A stretch of DNA of 64,000 nucleotides from CAVQBC01 sp963710665 (GCA_963710665.1 CAVQBC010000007.1:62001-126000); one strand, 5' to 3'; numbered from the stretch's first letter, positions 50,357 through 58,937 are shown. Numbers and translations: made by a program. Notes: generated by a model from the letters alone, not told the origin.

Positions 50357-51178
50357 GTGGCCGGGAACGATCCTTCCCACGCGGACAACGGCGAGCACCG
50401 TGTCGCGCTGGAGGGCACCCGCGACGTGCGCGACCCGCTCCCGCCCGAGCTGCGCGATCCCACCTTCCCCGCCTCGGTGCGCGGCTACGACCGGCGCGCG
50501 GTCGACACCTACGTCGAGCGCGTCAACGGGCTGATCGCCGAGCTGCAGGTCAGCGGCTCCCCGCGTGCGGCCGTCCGCCACGCGCTCGACCGCGTCGGCG
50601 AGCAGACCGCCGGCATCCTGCAGCGGGCGCGGGAGACGGCGGAGGAGATCACGACCAGCGCGCGCGAGGAGGCCGACGAGACGAGCGAGCGCGCCCGGGC
50701 CGAGGCGCAGGACGTCATCGGCGCCGCCGAGCGCAAGGCCGCCGACACGACCGCCCGAGGTGACGCCGAGGCCTCCGAGACCGTCGGCGCCGCGCAGAAG
50801 CAGGCCGACGAGATCCTCACGGGCTCCAAGGACGAGGCCGAGAGCATCGTGGCCCGCGCTCGTGCCGACGCCGAGGGCCGCTTCCGGCAGGCGACCGACG
50901 AGATCGACCTCATGCGCCGGCAGGCCGAGGAGCGGCTGCGCTCGCTGCAGGCCGAGTTCGACTCGGTCACCGAGGAGCGGCGCACGCTGCTCGACGACGT
51001 GCGCCGCGTCGCGTCGCGCCTCACCGAGCTCGTCGGCGAGGCAGAGCCCGCGCCGGCGGAGGAGAAGGAGCCGGAGCCCGTGGCGGTCGCCGCCGAGGCG
51101 ATGACCCCGGCCGCGGCCGACGGCAACACCGACGGGGACAAGCCCGCCGAGGACGAGGGCCGCACGCCCGACGCCTGA
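50357..51178 (+). CDS. DivIVA-like coiled-coil protein
   Basis: A 273-residue protein. Residues 30-60 contain the DivIVA-type lead segment PTFPASVRGYDRRAVDTYVE RVNGLIAELQ, where membrane binding is expected. Residues 75-215 are a long coiled coil rich in Glu, Ala and Arg (ARETAEEITTSAREEADETS). The acidic C-terminus (APAEEKEPEPVAVAAE) is likely disordered. DivIVA/Wag31-type proteins mark curved membrane and organise polar growth or septum; a role here is inferred from fold only. GTG 50357 is preferred to an upstream frame start. Confidence 0.78.
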   Translation: MAGNDPSHADNGEHRVALEGTRDVRDPLPPELRDPTFPASVRGYDRRAVDTYVERVNGLIAELQVSGSPRAAVRHALDRVGEQTAGILQRARETAEEITTSAREEADETSERARAEAQDVIGAAERKAADTTARGDAEASETVGAAQKQADEILTGSKDEAESIVARARADAEGRFRQATDEIDLMRRQAEERLRSLQAEFDSVTEERRTLLDDVRRVASRLTELVGEAEPAPAEEKEPEPVAVAAEAMTPAAADGNTDGDKPAEDEGRTPDA

Positions 51179-51207
51179 GCCGCCGCGCACCCGCGCTGCG
51201 GGGGCTG

Positions 51208-51258
51208 AGCCCGGATCCACCGGTTCCCGCATCCACGGTTGATCGGTGGATCCGGGCT
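51208..51258. promoter_or_regulatory. 15-bp perfect inverted repeat before the cystathionine synthase gene
   Basis: AGCCCGGATCCACCG (51208-51222) and its exact complement CGGTGGATCCGGGCT (51244-51258) enclose 21 bases that also contain a third related half-site GCATCCACGG (51229-51238). The right arm ends just before a -10-like TAAGGT (51258-51263), 7 bases ahead of the start ATG. It may be an operator for a sulfur-regulator or the terminator of the upstream gene. Confidence 0.55.
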
Positions 51259-51269
51259 AAGGTGGCGCC

Positions 51270-52676
51270 ATGTCCGCTCCGACGCAGCCGACTCCCGACA
51301 GCAAGGTGGAGATCGCCGACTCCATCCTCGACACGATCGGCGAGACCCCGCTCGTCCGGCTGAGCCGCATCGGCGCCGGGCTCGCCCCTCAGCTCGTGGC
51401 CAAGGTCGAGGTCTTCAACCCCGGCGGCTCGATCAAGGACCGCATCGCCGTGCGCCTCATCGATGCCGCCGAGCGCGACGGGCACCTGCGGCCCGGCGGG
51501 ACGATCATCGAGCCGACCTCCGGCAACACCGGGACCGGCCTGGCGATCGCCGCCCGGCTGAAGGGCTACCGGGTGATCGCGGTGATGCCCGACAAGATGT
51601 CCAAGGAGAAGATCGACCTGCTGCGCGCCTACGGCGCCGAGGTCGTCGTCGCGCCGACCGACGTGCCGCCCGAGTCGCCGGAGTCCTATTACCGCGTCGC
51701 CGACCGGCTCTCCCAGGAGATCCCGGGCGCCTTCCAGCCCAACCAGTACCGCAACCCGGCCAACCCGCAGACCCACTACGACACGACGGGGCCGGAGATC
51801 TGGCGCCAGACCGGCGGGCAGGTGACCCATCTCGTCGTGGGCGTGGGGACGGGCGGGACCGTCACCGGGACCGGGCGCTACCTCAAGGAGCGCAACCCGT
51901 CGATCCAGGTCATCGGCGCGGACCCGTACGGCTCGATCTACTCGAGCCCCGAGGTCAAGCCCTACCTCGTGGAGGGCGTGGGCGAGGACTTCTGGCCGGA
52001 GACCTACGACCCGTCGGTCGTCGACCGCTACGTGACGGTCTCCGACCGCGACTCGTTCCTGACCACCCGCCGGCTCGCCCAGACGGAGGGGATCCTCGCG
52101 GGCGGCTCGTGCGGGACCGCGCTGTGGGCGGCGCTCGAGGTCGGGCGCGAGCTCACCGATCCGCGGGCGATGATCGTCGTGATCCTCCCCGACGGCGGCC
52201 GCTCCTATCTCTCCAAGGTCTTCAACGACGCGTGGATGACCCAGTACGGGTTCCTCGAGCGCACGTCGGATGCGCTGGTCCGCGACGTGCTCCACGCCAA
52301 GCACGGCGCGGGCGAGATCCCGTCGCTCGTGGTGGTCGAGACCCACCAGAAGGTCAAGCACGCGATCGCGCTCCTGCACGAGCACCGCGTCTCCCAGCTG
52401 CCGGTCGTCTCGAGCCACGACCCGCACTCCGTGGTCGGCTCGATCGGCGAGCGCGGGCTGCTCAAGCACGCGCTCGAGAACCCGGCGCTGATGGGGGCCG
52501 ACATCGTCGACGTCATGGAGGCGCCGTTCCCCGCGGTCTCCACCACCGACCCCGCCCGCGAGGCCGTCGAGCTGCTCTCCGCCGAGAACCGCCAGGCCCT
52601 CACGGTCATCGAGGACGGGCGCCCCGTGGGCATCGTGACCCGCGCCGACCTGCTCGAGTCGCTGGTGACGCCATGA
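51270..52676 (+). CDS. cbs: cystathionine beta-synthase with CBS domains
   Basis: A 468-residue PLP enzyme. Residues 15-330: ILDTIGETPLVRLSRIGAGL, PLP lysine in NPGGSIKDRIA (K57), EPTSGNTGTGLAIAARLKG, and GVGTGGTVTGTGRYLKERNP. Two CBS domains follow at about 345-465 (SLVVVETHQKVKHAIALLHE, LTVIEDGRPVGIVTRADLLE). It makes cystathionine from homocysteine and serine or, in some relatives, cysteine from O-acetylserine. The downstream gene is a cystathionine synthase/lyase, supporting a transsulfuration unit. A possible leaderless start lies 7 bases after TAAGGT. Confidence 0.93.
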   Translation: MSAPTQPTPDSKVEIADSILDTIGETPLVRLSRIGAGLAPQLVAKVEVFNPGGSIKDRIAVRLIDAAERDGHLRPGGTIIEPTSGNTGTGLAIAARLKGYRVIAVMPDKMSKEKIDLLRAYGAEVVVAPTDVPPESPESYYRVADRLSQEIPGAFQPNQYRNPANPQTHYDTTGPEIWRQTGGQVTHLVVGVGTGGTVTGTGRYLKERNPSIQVIGADPYGSIYSSPEVKPYLVEGVGEDFWPETYDPSVVDRYVTVSDRDSFLTTRRLAQTEGILAGGSCGTALWAALEVGRELTDPRAMIVVILPDGGRSYLSKVFNDAWMTQYGFLERTSDALVRDVLHAKHGAGEIPSLVVVETHQKVKHAIALLHEHRVSQLPVVSSHDPHSVVGSIGERGLLKHALENPALMGADIVDVMEAPFPAVSTTDPAREAVELLSAENRQALTVIEDGRPVGIVTRADLLESLVTP

Positions 52677-53764
52677 GGTTCGGGACGCGCGCGGTCCACG
52701 CGGGGCTCAAGCCCGACCCCACCTACGGGTCGGTCGTGCCCGCCATCCACCAGTCCTCGACCTACGTGCAGCCGGCGCCCGGCGAGTTCCACGAGGACTA
52801 CGACTACTCGCGGTCGGCCAACCCCACGCGCCGCGCGCTCGAGGACGCCCTCGGGGAGCTCGAGGGCGGGTACGCGAGCGCGTTCTCGAGCGGGATGGCC
52901 GCCGAGCACGCGCTGATCACCGCGGCCTGCCGGGCGGGCGACCACGTCGTCATCCCCGACGACCTCTACGGCGGGACCTACCGGCTCGTCGACAAGGTGC
53001 TGACGCGCTGGGGCCTCGAGTACACGATGGTCGACCAGCGCGACCTCGACGCGCTCGCCGCCGCCGTGCGCCCCGGCACGAGGCTCGTGTGGGTCGAGAC
53101 GCCGACCAACCCCGCGCTCAACGTGATCGACCTCGCGGCGGTGGTGCAGCGCGCCGGCGACGCGCTCGTGGCGGTCGACAACACGTTCGCGACCCCGGTC
53201 CACCAGCGCCCGCTGGAGCTGGGCGCCGGCGCGGTCGTGCACTCCACGACGAAGTACCTCGGCGGGCACTCCGACGCCGTCGGCGGCGCGGTCGTGACCC
53301 GCGACGCCGGCCTGGGCGAGCAGGTGCGCTTCGTCCAGAACGCGGTCGGGTCGGTGCCCGGGCCGCTCGACTGCTTCCTCGTGCACCGAGGCCTGCGCAC
53401 GCTGCACCTCCGGGTCGCCGCCCACGACGCCAACGGCCGTGCGGTCAGCGAGTTCCTGCGCGGCGCGCCCGGGGTGAGCGACGTGCGCTGGCCGGGCTTC
53501 GGCGGCATGGTCTGCTTCCGCCATCCCGAGGCGACCCGGATCGCGGCCGCCACGAAGCTGTTCTCGCTCGCCGAGTCGCTCGGCGGCGTGGAGTCGCTGA
53601 TCGAGGTGCCGCAGGCGATGACCCACCAGTCGGTCGAGGGATCGGCGGCGGCCGTGCCCGCCGATCTCGTGCGCCTGAGCTGCGGCGTCGAGGACGCCGA
53701 GGACCTGGTGGAGGACCTCGCGCAGGCGATCGGCGTGCCCGTCGGCGCGGCCACCTCGGCCTAG
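52673..53764 (+). CDS. metB: cystathionine gamma-synthase/lyase
   Basis: A 363-residue Cys/Met-metabolism PLP enzyme: RFGTRAVHAGLKPDPTYGSV, YDYSRSANPTRRALEDALGE, SSGMAAEHALITAACRAGDH, the PLP lysine in VHSTTKYLGGHSDAVGGAVV and the C-terminal IEVPQAMTHQSVEG, a variant of the S-H-S segment. It is co-translated with the cystathionine beta-synthase gene (ATGA overlap). Gamma-synthase or gamma-lyase cannot be told apart by eye; with a neighbouring CBS, a lyase is possible. Its stop codon lies inside the terminal CTAG of the long palindrome that follows. Confidence 0.92.
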   Translation: MRFGTRAVHAGLKPDPTYGSVVPAIHQSSTYVQPAPGEFHEDYDYSRSANPTRRALEDALGELEGGYASAFSSGMAAEHALITAACRAGDHVVIPDDLYGGTYRLVDKVLTRWGLEYTMVDQRDLDALAAAVRPGTRLVWVETPTNPALNVIDLAAVVQRAGDALVAVDNTFATPVHQRPLELGAGAVVHSTTKYLGGHSDAVGGAVVTRDAGLGEQVRFVQNAVGSVPGPLDCFLVHRGLRTLHLRVAAHDANGRAVSEFLRGAPGVSDVRWPGFGGMVCFRHPEATRIAAATKLFSLAESLGGVESLIEVPQAMTHQSVEGSAAAVPADLVRLSCGVEDAEDLVEDLAQAIGVPVGAATSA

Positions 53765-53924
53765 TGGCCGCCCCGGAAATACGCCACGCCTCTCGCGGCC
53801 GATGACCTTCGCCTGGAGCCACCCACGACGGTCGAGATACGTCTGTATCCCTCGTGTCGTGGGCGGCCCCAGGCTCGATCCTCGACCACGAGGGTCGGGC
53901 CGTATTTACGAGGACGACCACTAG
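53761..53924. repeat. 164-bp near-palindromic element
   Basis: The left end CTAGTGGCCG...AAATACG (53761-53783) is complementary to CGTATTT...CCACTAG (53901-53924) with four mismatches and one gap. The inner part GCCTGGAGCCACCCACGAC (53811-53829) pairs at 17 of 19 positions with GTCGTGGGCGGCCCCAGGC (53856-53874), leaving a loop that itself holds GAGATAC and GTATCCCTC. The whole would fold into one long hairpin with CTAG at both ends. It starts inside the metB stop codon. The form suggests a miniature inverted-repeat element or a structured RNA. Confidence 0.65.
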
Positions 53925-53960
53925 CCGGCGCTCAAGGATGGGCCCGCACGGCCGATCGCC

Positions 53961-54605
53961 GTGGGGGTGCCCCGTGTTGCGCTCGCCATCGTCCCGGTGC
54001 TCGCCGGCGCGCTCCTGGCCGTCGCGGCCCCGGTAGCGCGCGCCATCGTCGACCTGCCCGAGGTCCCGCGCCGCGTGGCCGGCAACCCCGCCGACCGGCT
54101 CGCCGCCCTGCCGATCGAGCCGCCCGCCTACGACCCCGCGACGCGCTGCACCCCGAACGCCCGCCGCCCCGGCACCGCCGCGCTGCAGCGCTGGCTCGAG
54201 GGCCACGTGCGCGGCCTCGCGTGGGGCACCTACCGCTGCGAGCGCTGGGGCAAGGACTCCGCCTCCCTGCACGCCGAGCGGCGCGCGATCGACTGGCACC
54301 TCGACCTCCGCTCCCCTGCCGACCGGCGTGCCGCCGAGCGGCTGATCCGGCTGCTGCTGGCGCCCGACCGCGTCGGCAACCCGCAGGCGCTCGCCCGGCG
54401 CATGGGCGTGGAGGAGATCATCTGGGACTGCGGCTACTGGGGCGCCGGGATGCCCGCGTTCCGCCCCTACTCGGAGTGCTTCACCGAGGACGGGCGCCGG
54501 CGCCGCCGCGTGAACCCGACGCTCGCCCACCAGGATCACGTCCACCTCGGGCTGACGGTGGCGGGCGCGATGGGCCGCACGAGCTTCTGGAGGGGGAGCC
54601 GGTGA
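53961..54605 (+). CDS. secreted M15-type peptidase-like protein
   Basis: A 214-residue protein with GTG start and signal peptide VALAIVPVLAGALLAVAAPV ending near ARAIVD. The later part has LHAERRAIDWHLDLRSPADR (a His and an Asp), EEIIWDCGYWGAGMPAFRPY and LAHQDHVHLGLTVAGAMG, the H-x-D-H-x-H-like zinc-site end of M15 D-Ala-D-Ala peptidases. Four cysteines may form disulphides. Probably a peptidoglycan peptidase. It is co-translated (GTGA overlap) with an NlpC-like protein. Confidence 0.8.
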   Translation: MGVPRVALAIVPVLAGALLAVAAPVARAIVDLPEVPRRVAGNPADRLAALPIEPPAYDPATRCTPNARRPGTAALQRWLEGHVRGLAWGTYRCERWGKDSASLHAERRAIDWHLDLRSPADRRAAERLIRLLLAPDRVGNPQALARRMGVEEIIWDCGYWGAGMPAFRPYSECFTEDGRRRRRVNPTLAHQDHVHLGLTVAGAMGRTSFWRGSR

Positions 54606-55342
54606 TCCGCGGGAGGCGGCTCCTGCTCGCCGGGACGCCGGCGGCTGTGGCGATCGTCGCCGGCGGCTGGCTCGCGCTCGGCGCCTCGGGGTCCGCCTCG
54701 CCGGCCGCCCGTGCCGCCGAGGCCCCCGTCGCCGCCGCGCAGCGCGCCGAGCTCCCGCCGCTGCCCGAGCGCCGGCGCCCGCGCGTCGTGCAGCCGGAGG
54801 CCGGGTCGGCCGCCGAGGCCGCGCCCGCCGCCGAGGCGGCGCCGACCGAGCGGCGGGCCCCGCGCCCCCGCAAGGCCGCGTCGCGCCGCCCACGGACCGA
54901 CCCCGACCTCGCCGGCGCCTCCGCCGGCGGCGTGCGCCGCGCCACCGCGCTGCCCAACGGCATCGCGCTGCCGCCGCTCGAGGCGCCCGAGGCCGTGCTC
55001 AAGATCATCGAGGCCGGCAACGCGATCGCGCGCACGCCCTACAAGTGGGGCGGCGGCCACGGCAAGTGGCTCGACACCGGCTACGACTGCTCGGGCTCCG
55101 TGTCCTTCGCGCTCGCCGCCGCGGGGCTGCTCGACGGCCCGCTGGCGTCGGGGCCGCTCATGAGCTGGGGCGAGCCGGGCCGCGGCAAGTGGGTGACGAT
55201 CTACGCCAACGCCGGCCACGTCTACCTCGAGGTGGCGGGCATCCGCTTCGACACCTCCGGCGCGCGCCAGACCGGGTCGCGCTGGCAGAACGAGCTGCGC
55301 GGCAACGGCGGCTTCGTCGCCCGCCACCCGCCCGGGCTGTAG
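54602..55342 (+). CDS. secreted NlpC/P60-like peptidase
   Basis: A 246-residue protein. GTG 54602 overlaps the stop of the upstream gene. Signal-like helix RGRRLLLAGTPAAVAIVAGG, then a Pro/Ala/Glu linker (PEAGSAAEAAPAAEAAPTER), and residues 130-245 the NlpC/P60-type domain: ARTPYKWGGGHGKWLDTGYD, catalytic Cys in DCSGSVSFAL, and His in ANAGHVYLEVAG. The domain is expected to cut stem-peptide bonds in the wall. Together with the upstream M15-like protein it forms a two-gene wall-hydrolase unit. Confidence 0.85.
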   Translation: MIRGRRLLLAGTPAAVAIVAGGWLALGASGSASPAARAAEAPVAAAQRAELPPLPERRRPRVVQPEAGSAAEAAPAAEAAPTERRAPRPRKAASRRPRTDPDLAGASAGGVRRATALPNGIALPPLEAPEAVLKIIEAGNAIARTPYKWGGGHGKWLDTGYDCSGSVSFALAAAGLLDGPLASGPLMSWGEPGRGKWVTIYANAGHVYLEVAGIRFDTSGARQTGSRWQNELRGNGGFVARHPPGL

Positions 55343-55365
55343 TCGCCCGCGGTCGGGCGGATCAC

Positions 55366-56343
55366 CTAGGCCGGCAGCTCTTCGGGAAGGCCGAAGGGCG
55401 CGAACAGCTCGCGGCCGACGAACGACGTGACCGCGGCGATCGTCTCGCCGTCGAGCGTGAGCACGTCGATCACGCGGCCGGGGTAGCAGCCGCGCCGCTC
55501 GTCCCACATGAAGCACCCGACCGCGGGCTGCCCGTTCGCCCGGGTCGGCAGGTGACGCCAGCGCTCCCGCAGCGGGCCCGCGTGCAGGAAGCCGAGGATC
55601 GCGGGGCGACCCCGGTAGTACTCGTGCGCCGGCGGCATCGACCACGCGGCGTCCTGGGCCAGCATGGCGACGATCGCGTCCGCGTCGCCGCGGTCGAGAG
55701 CGTCCATGTAGCGCGTCACGACGGCGCGGACGCCGCGGTCGCCGAGCGCGCGCAGGGTGGCCTGCTGGCTGCGCTCGGGGAGCCGCTCCGCGACGTTGTC
55801 CCGCGCGCGCCGCAGCGCGCCGTTCGCCGAGGCCACGGTCGTCTCGAGCGACTCCGCGGTCTCCTTGGCGGAGAACCCGAGCACGTCGCGCATGATCAGC
55901 GCGGCGCGCTGGCGCGCCGGGAGGTGCTGGAGCGCCGCGATGAAGGCCAGCTCCACGCTCTCGCGGCGCTCGTAGGTCGCCTCCGGGGCCGCGAAGCCGT
56001 CCTCGACGCCGAGCCGCTCGTCGGGATAGGGCTCCACCCACGCCGTCTCCCCGGCGGGGACGTCGCCCACGGGGAGCGCGCGCCGCGGGCGCCGCGCGAT
56101 CACGTCGAGGCACTCGTTGGTGGCGATCCGGTACAGCCAGGAGCGCAGCGAGCTGCGGCCCTCGAAGCGCGCCAGCCCGCGCCACGCGGCGAGCAGCGTC
56201 TCCTGGAGCGTGTCCTCGGCGTCGTGCAGCGAGCCGAGCATCCGGTAGCAGTGGGCGTGCAGCTCGACCCGGTAGGGCTCGACGAGCCGCCGGAAGGCGC
56301 CTTCGTCGCCCGCGCGGGCGGCCGCGAGCGCCGCGTCCGTCAT
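55366..56343 (-). CDS. ECF sigma factor with SnoaL-like C-terminal domain
   Basis: A 325-residue ECF sigma factor of the SigG/TIGR02960 type. Region 2: FRRLVEPYRVELHAHCYRML, LRSWLYRIATNECLDVIARR. Region 4: LPARQRAALIMRDVLGFSAK, ETAESLETTVASANGALRRA. The C-terminal domain (residues 205-320) has a SnoaL-like cavity fold (VTRYMDALDRGDADAIVAML, WSMPPAHEYYRGRPAILGFL), known in such ECFs as a regulatory or ligand-binding part. Its start overlaps the stop of the DNA ligase gene (ATGA). Confidence 0.9.
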   Translation of the reverse strand: MTDAALAAARAGDEGAFRRLVEPYRVELHAHCYRMLGSLHDAEDTLQETLLAAWRGLARFEGRSSLRSWLYRIATNECLDVIARRPRRALPVGDVPAGETAWVEPYPDERLGVEDGFAAPEATYERRESVELAFIAALQHLPARQRAALIMRDVLGFSAKETAESLETTVASANGALRRARDNVAERLPERSQQATLRALGDRGVRAVVTRYMDALDRGDADAIVAMLAQDAAWSMPPAHEYYRGRPAILGFLHAGPLRERWRHLPTRANGQPAVGCFMWDERRGCYPGRVIDVLTLDGETIAAVTSFVGRELFAPFGLPEELPA

Positions 56344-57437
56344 GCAGGCCGCCCCGACAGCACGTCGCCGAGCGCGAGCCGCTCGGGCACCTCGAGCTGG
56401 GCGAACCCGCACGAGGCGGCGTCGCGGTCCGGCCGCCAGCGGACGAACTGCGCAGGGTGGCGGAGGTGCGGGCCCTCCATGTGCTCGTAGCGGACCTCGA
56501 CCACCCGCTCGGGGCGCAGCGGGACGAACGAGAGGTCCCGGTCGGGGTTCCAGCGGCTGCGGTCGTAGCCGCGCCCGCGCGCCTCCTCGCTCACCCGCCC
56601 CCACGGGTGCTCCTCGATCGGGATGACGAGCGGCTCGAGCTCCTCCACCAGCTCCGCGCGCCGCCGCGCCGGGAACGACCCCACCACGCCGATCGGGATC
56701 AGCCCGTCGAAGTGCTCGCCCCAGCCGAGCTCGGGCGCCTCGGAGTCGGCGTAGAGGCCGAGGAGCAGCGCGCCGACCGCCCCCGGCAGCGAGGTGTGCA
56801 GCCGGTACCCGGCCAGCACGCAGTCCGCGGTCCGCCGGTGCTTGACCTTGGTCATCACGCGCTCGCCCGGCCGGTACGGCCGCGTTCCGTCCTTGGCCAC
56901 GAGGCCGTCGAGCCCGGCGCCCTCGAAGCGCTCGAACCAGTGGCGGGCGACCGCGATGTCGCGGGTGAGCGGCGTGACGTACACGGGCGGCCGCGCCGCC
57001 GCCAGCGCGCGCTCGAGTCCGCCGCGGCGCTCGTCGAACGGCCGCGGCGTCCAGTCGTCGTCGCCGAGCGCCAGCAGGTCGAAGGCGATGAAGCTGGCGG
57101 GGGTCTCGCCCGCGAGCCGGTCGATGCGGCTCTTGGCCGGGTGGATGCGCTGCTGCAGCGCCCAGAAGTCGAGCCCGCGGTCGCCCGCGCGGGGGACGAC
57201 GATCTCGCCGTCGAGGACGCACCGCGGCGGCGTGTTGGCCTTCACGGCGGCCACGACGTCGGGGAAGTAGCGCGCCATCGGGCGCTTGTTGCGGCTCCCG
57301 ATCTCGACCTCGTCGCCGTCGCGGAACACGATCGAGCGGAACCCGTCCCACTTCGGCTCGTACGCGAGGCCCGGCGGGATGTCGGTGACCGCCTTGGCCA
57401 GCATCGGCGCGAGCGGCGGCATGACCGGCAGCTGCAT
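56340..57437 (-). CDS. ATP-dependent DNA ligase
   Basis: A 365-residue ligase of the LigC type. The nucleotidyl-transfer motif I is YEPKWDGFRSIVFRDG with catalytic lysine 29; motif III/IIIa DGEIVVPR and LDFWALQQR; motif IV DGLVAKDG; motif V VMTKVKHRRTADCVLAGYR. An OB-fold domain follows (residues 240-345). It lacks a polymerase/phosphoesterase extension, so it is a stand-alone ligase, as found beside Ku-dependent repair in Actinomycetota. No Ku gene is in the window. Confidence 0.93.
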   Translation of the reverse strand: MQLPVMPPLAPMLAKAVTDIPPGLAYEPKWDGFRSIVFRDGDEVEIGSRNKRPMARYFPDVVAAVKANTPPRCVLDGEIVVPRAGDRGLDFWALQQRIHPAKSRIDRLAGETPASFIAFDLLALGDDDWTPRPFDERRGGLERALAAARPPVYVTPLTRDIAVARHWFERFEGAGLDGLVAKDGTRPYRPGERVMTKVKHRRTADCVLAGYRLHTSLPGAVGALLLGLYADSEAPELGWGEHFDGLIPIGVVGSFPARRRAELVEELEPLVIPIEEHPWGRVSEEARGRGYDRSRWNPDRDLSFVPLRPERVVEVRYEHMEGPHLRHPAQFVRWRPDRDAASCGFAQLEVPERLALGDVLSGRPA

Positions 57438-57450
57438 GTCCCGGATGAGC

Positions 57451-58206
57451 CTACGCCGCGGTGTATCCGCCGTCGACGGGCAGCGAGGCGCCCGTGACGT
57501 GCGCCGCCTCGTCGGAGGCGAGATAGGCGATCGCCGCCGCCACCTCCTCGGGCGTGGCGAGCCGGCCCTGGGGGATCGCGGCGGCGGCGCGGGTGGCGAC
57601 GTCCTCGCCCTCGGCGGCGGCCCAGGCCTCGAACAGCGGCGTGCGCGTCTGGCCCGGGGCGACGGCGTTGACGCGGATCCCCTGGGGCGCGAGCTCGATC
57701 GCCGCGCCGCGCGTGAGGCTGAGCAGCGCGCCCTTCGAGGCGCTGTAGAGCGCCATGGTCGGCACGCCGATCGCGGCCAGGCGAGACGACACGTTGACGA
57801 TCGCGCCGCCGCGGCCCCGCATCGCGCGCCCCGCCGCCTGCAGCATGTGCAGCGCCCCGAAGAAGTTGACGTCGAACATCTCGCGCACCTCGTCGACGGG
57901 CGCGTCGAGCACGTCGCCGGTGTGGTCGACGGCGGCGTTGTTGACGAGGACGTCGAGCCTGCCGTGACGCTCGAGGGCGGTCGCGACCACGCGCTCGGCG
58001 GTGGCGGGGTCGCGCACGTCCCCGCCGACGAAGCACGCCCGCTCGGCGCCGAGCTCGGCCACCAGCGCGTCGGCGGCCTCGCGGTTGCGCCCGGTGAGCA
58101 CGAGCGCGCCGCCCTCGGCGGCGAGGCGCCGCGCGGTCGCCGCGCCGATGCCGGCCGTCGCGCCGGTGACGACGATCGCCTTGCCCTCGAAGCGCGGGAG
58201 GCTCAT
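57451..58206 (-). CDS. short-chain dehydrogenase/reductase
   Basis: A 251-residue classical SDR: AIVVTGATAGIGAATARRLA (TGxxxGIG), VLVNNAAVDHTGD (NNAG variant), VNVSSRLAAIGVPTMALYSASKGALLSL (Ser, Tyr, Lys of the catalytic tetrad) and VNAVAPGQTRTPLF. NAD preference is suggested by LTGRNREA. The substrate is unknown. It has an ATGA overlap with the upstream racemase-like gene and belongs to the catabolic cluster. Confidence 0.94.
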   Translation of the reverse strand: MSLPRFEGKAIVVTGATAGIGAATARRLAAEGGALVLTGRNREAADALVAELGAERACFVGGDVRDPATAERVVATALERHGRLDVLVNNAAVDHTGDVLDAPVDEVREMFDVNFFGALHMLQAAGRAMRGRGGAIVNVSSRLAAIGVPTMALYSASKGALLSLTRGAAIELAPQGIRVNAVAPGQTRTPLFEAWAAAEGEDVATRAAAAIPQGRLATPEEVAAAIAYLASDEAAHVTGASLPVDGGYTAA

Positions 58207-58937
58207 CGGCGCGCCTGTCCGGCGCCCGCGAACAGGCTGCCGCGGCCCGCGGCCCAGGCGGGCCGCCCGGCGAGCCGGAGCGCCTCCCACACGGATACCT
58301 GGTTGGCCGTCAGCACGGGCTTGCCGACGGCGGCCTCGAGCTCGCCGAGCCAGCGGACGGTGTGCAGCGCGGTGTCGGGGACGAGCACCGCGCCGGCCGC
58401 GGGGTGATCGGCGCCGCGGGCGAGGTCGAGCACCGCCTTGCGCCCGAGCGTCCCGACCTCCGCGGCGGTGACGATGCCGTGGCTGCCCCCGGCGAGCACC
58501 TCGATCCCTGCGTCGCCGAGCAGCTCCTCGAAGCAGCGCGTGACCGGCTCGGGGTAGGTGGCAGCAACGGCCACCTCGCGCACGCCGAGCGCCTCCAGCG
58601 CGGCGACGAACGCCAGCGACGTGCTCGAGGCGGGGCCGCCGAAGTCCTCCTCGAGCTCGGCGACCTGGCGCCGGGCGCCTTCCCAGCCGAACACGAAGCT
58701 GCCGCTGGTGCACGCCCACATCGCGACCGCCGCGCCGTGCTCGCGCAGCGTGGCGGCGCCCTCGCGCAGCCGCTCGCGGCCGCCCAGGTCGAGCAGCGCG
58801 TCGACCCGGTGCGCGTCCTCGCCGACCGAGGTGTGGACGACGTCGGCGGCCACCGACCCGTCGGCGAACAGGGCGTTGACGAGCCACGGCAGGTCGTCCT
58901 CGGCGGCGTGCCCGGGGTAGAGGAGTCCGAGCCGCAT
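58203..58937 (-). CDS. Asp/Glu racemase-superfamily protein (EutA/maleate-isomerase-like)
   Basis: A 244-residue protein of the arylmalonate-decarboxylase/maleate-isomerase/EutA group. It starts RLGLLYPGHAAEDDLPWLVN; the first-half cysteine is in AVAMWACTSGSFVFGWEGAR; the second half has GIVTAAEVGTLGRKAVLDLA and AVLVPDTALHTVRWLGELE, where the second catalytic cysteine of racemases is not present. A single cysteine points away from a plain racemase. It overlaps the SDR gene and sits divergent from an M20 peptidase. Confidence 0.8.
   Translation of the reverse strand: MRLGLLYPGHAAEDDLPWLVNALFADGSVAADVVHTSVGEDAHRVDALLDLGGRERLREGAATLREHGAAVAMWACTSGSFVFGWEGARRQVAELEEDFGGPASSTSLAFVAALEALGVREVAVAATYPEPVTRCFEELLGDAGIEVLAGGSHGIVTAAEVGTLGRKAVLDLARGADHPAAGAVLVPDTALHTVRWLGELEAAVGKPVLTANQVSVWEALRLAGRPAWAAGRGSLFAGAGQARR

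Noticed and set aside
53761..53924. A full insertion sequence.
   Set aside because: There is no transposase gene and only 164 bases; a miniature element or RNA is the most that can be claimed.
53854..54036. A 60-residue plus-strand frame within the long palindrome and the start of the M15-like gene.
   Set aside because: It overlaps the structured element and the true gene in a different frame and has no ribosome site.
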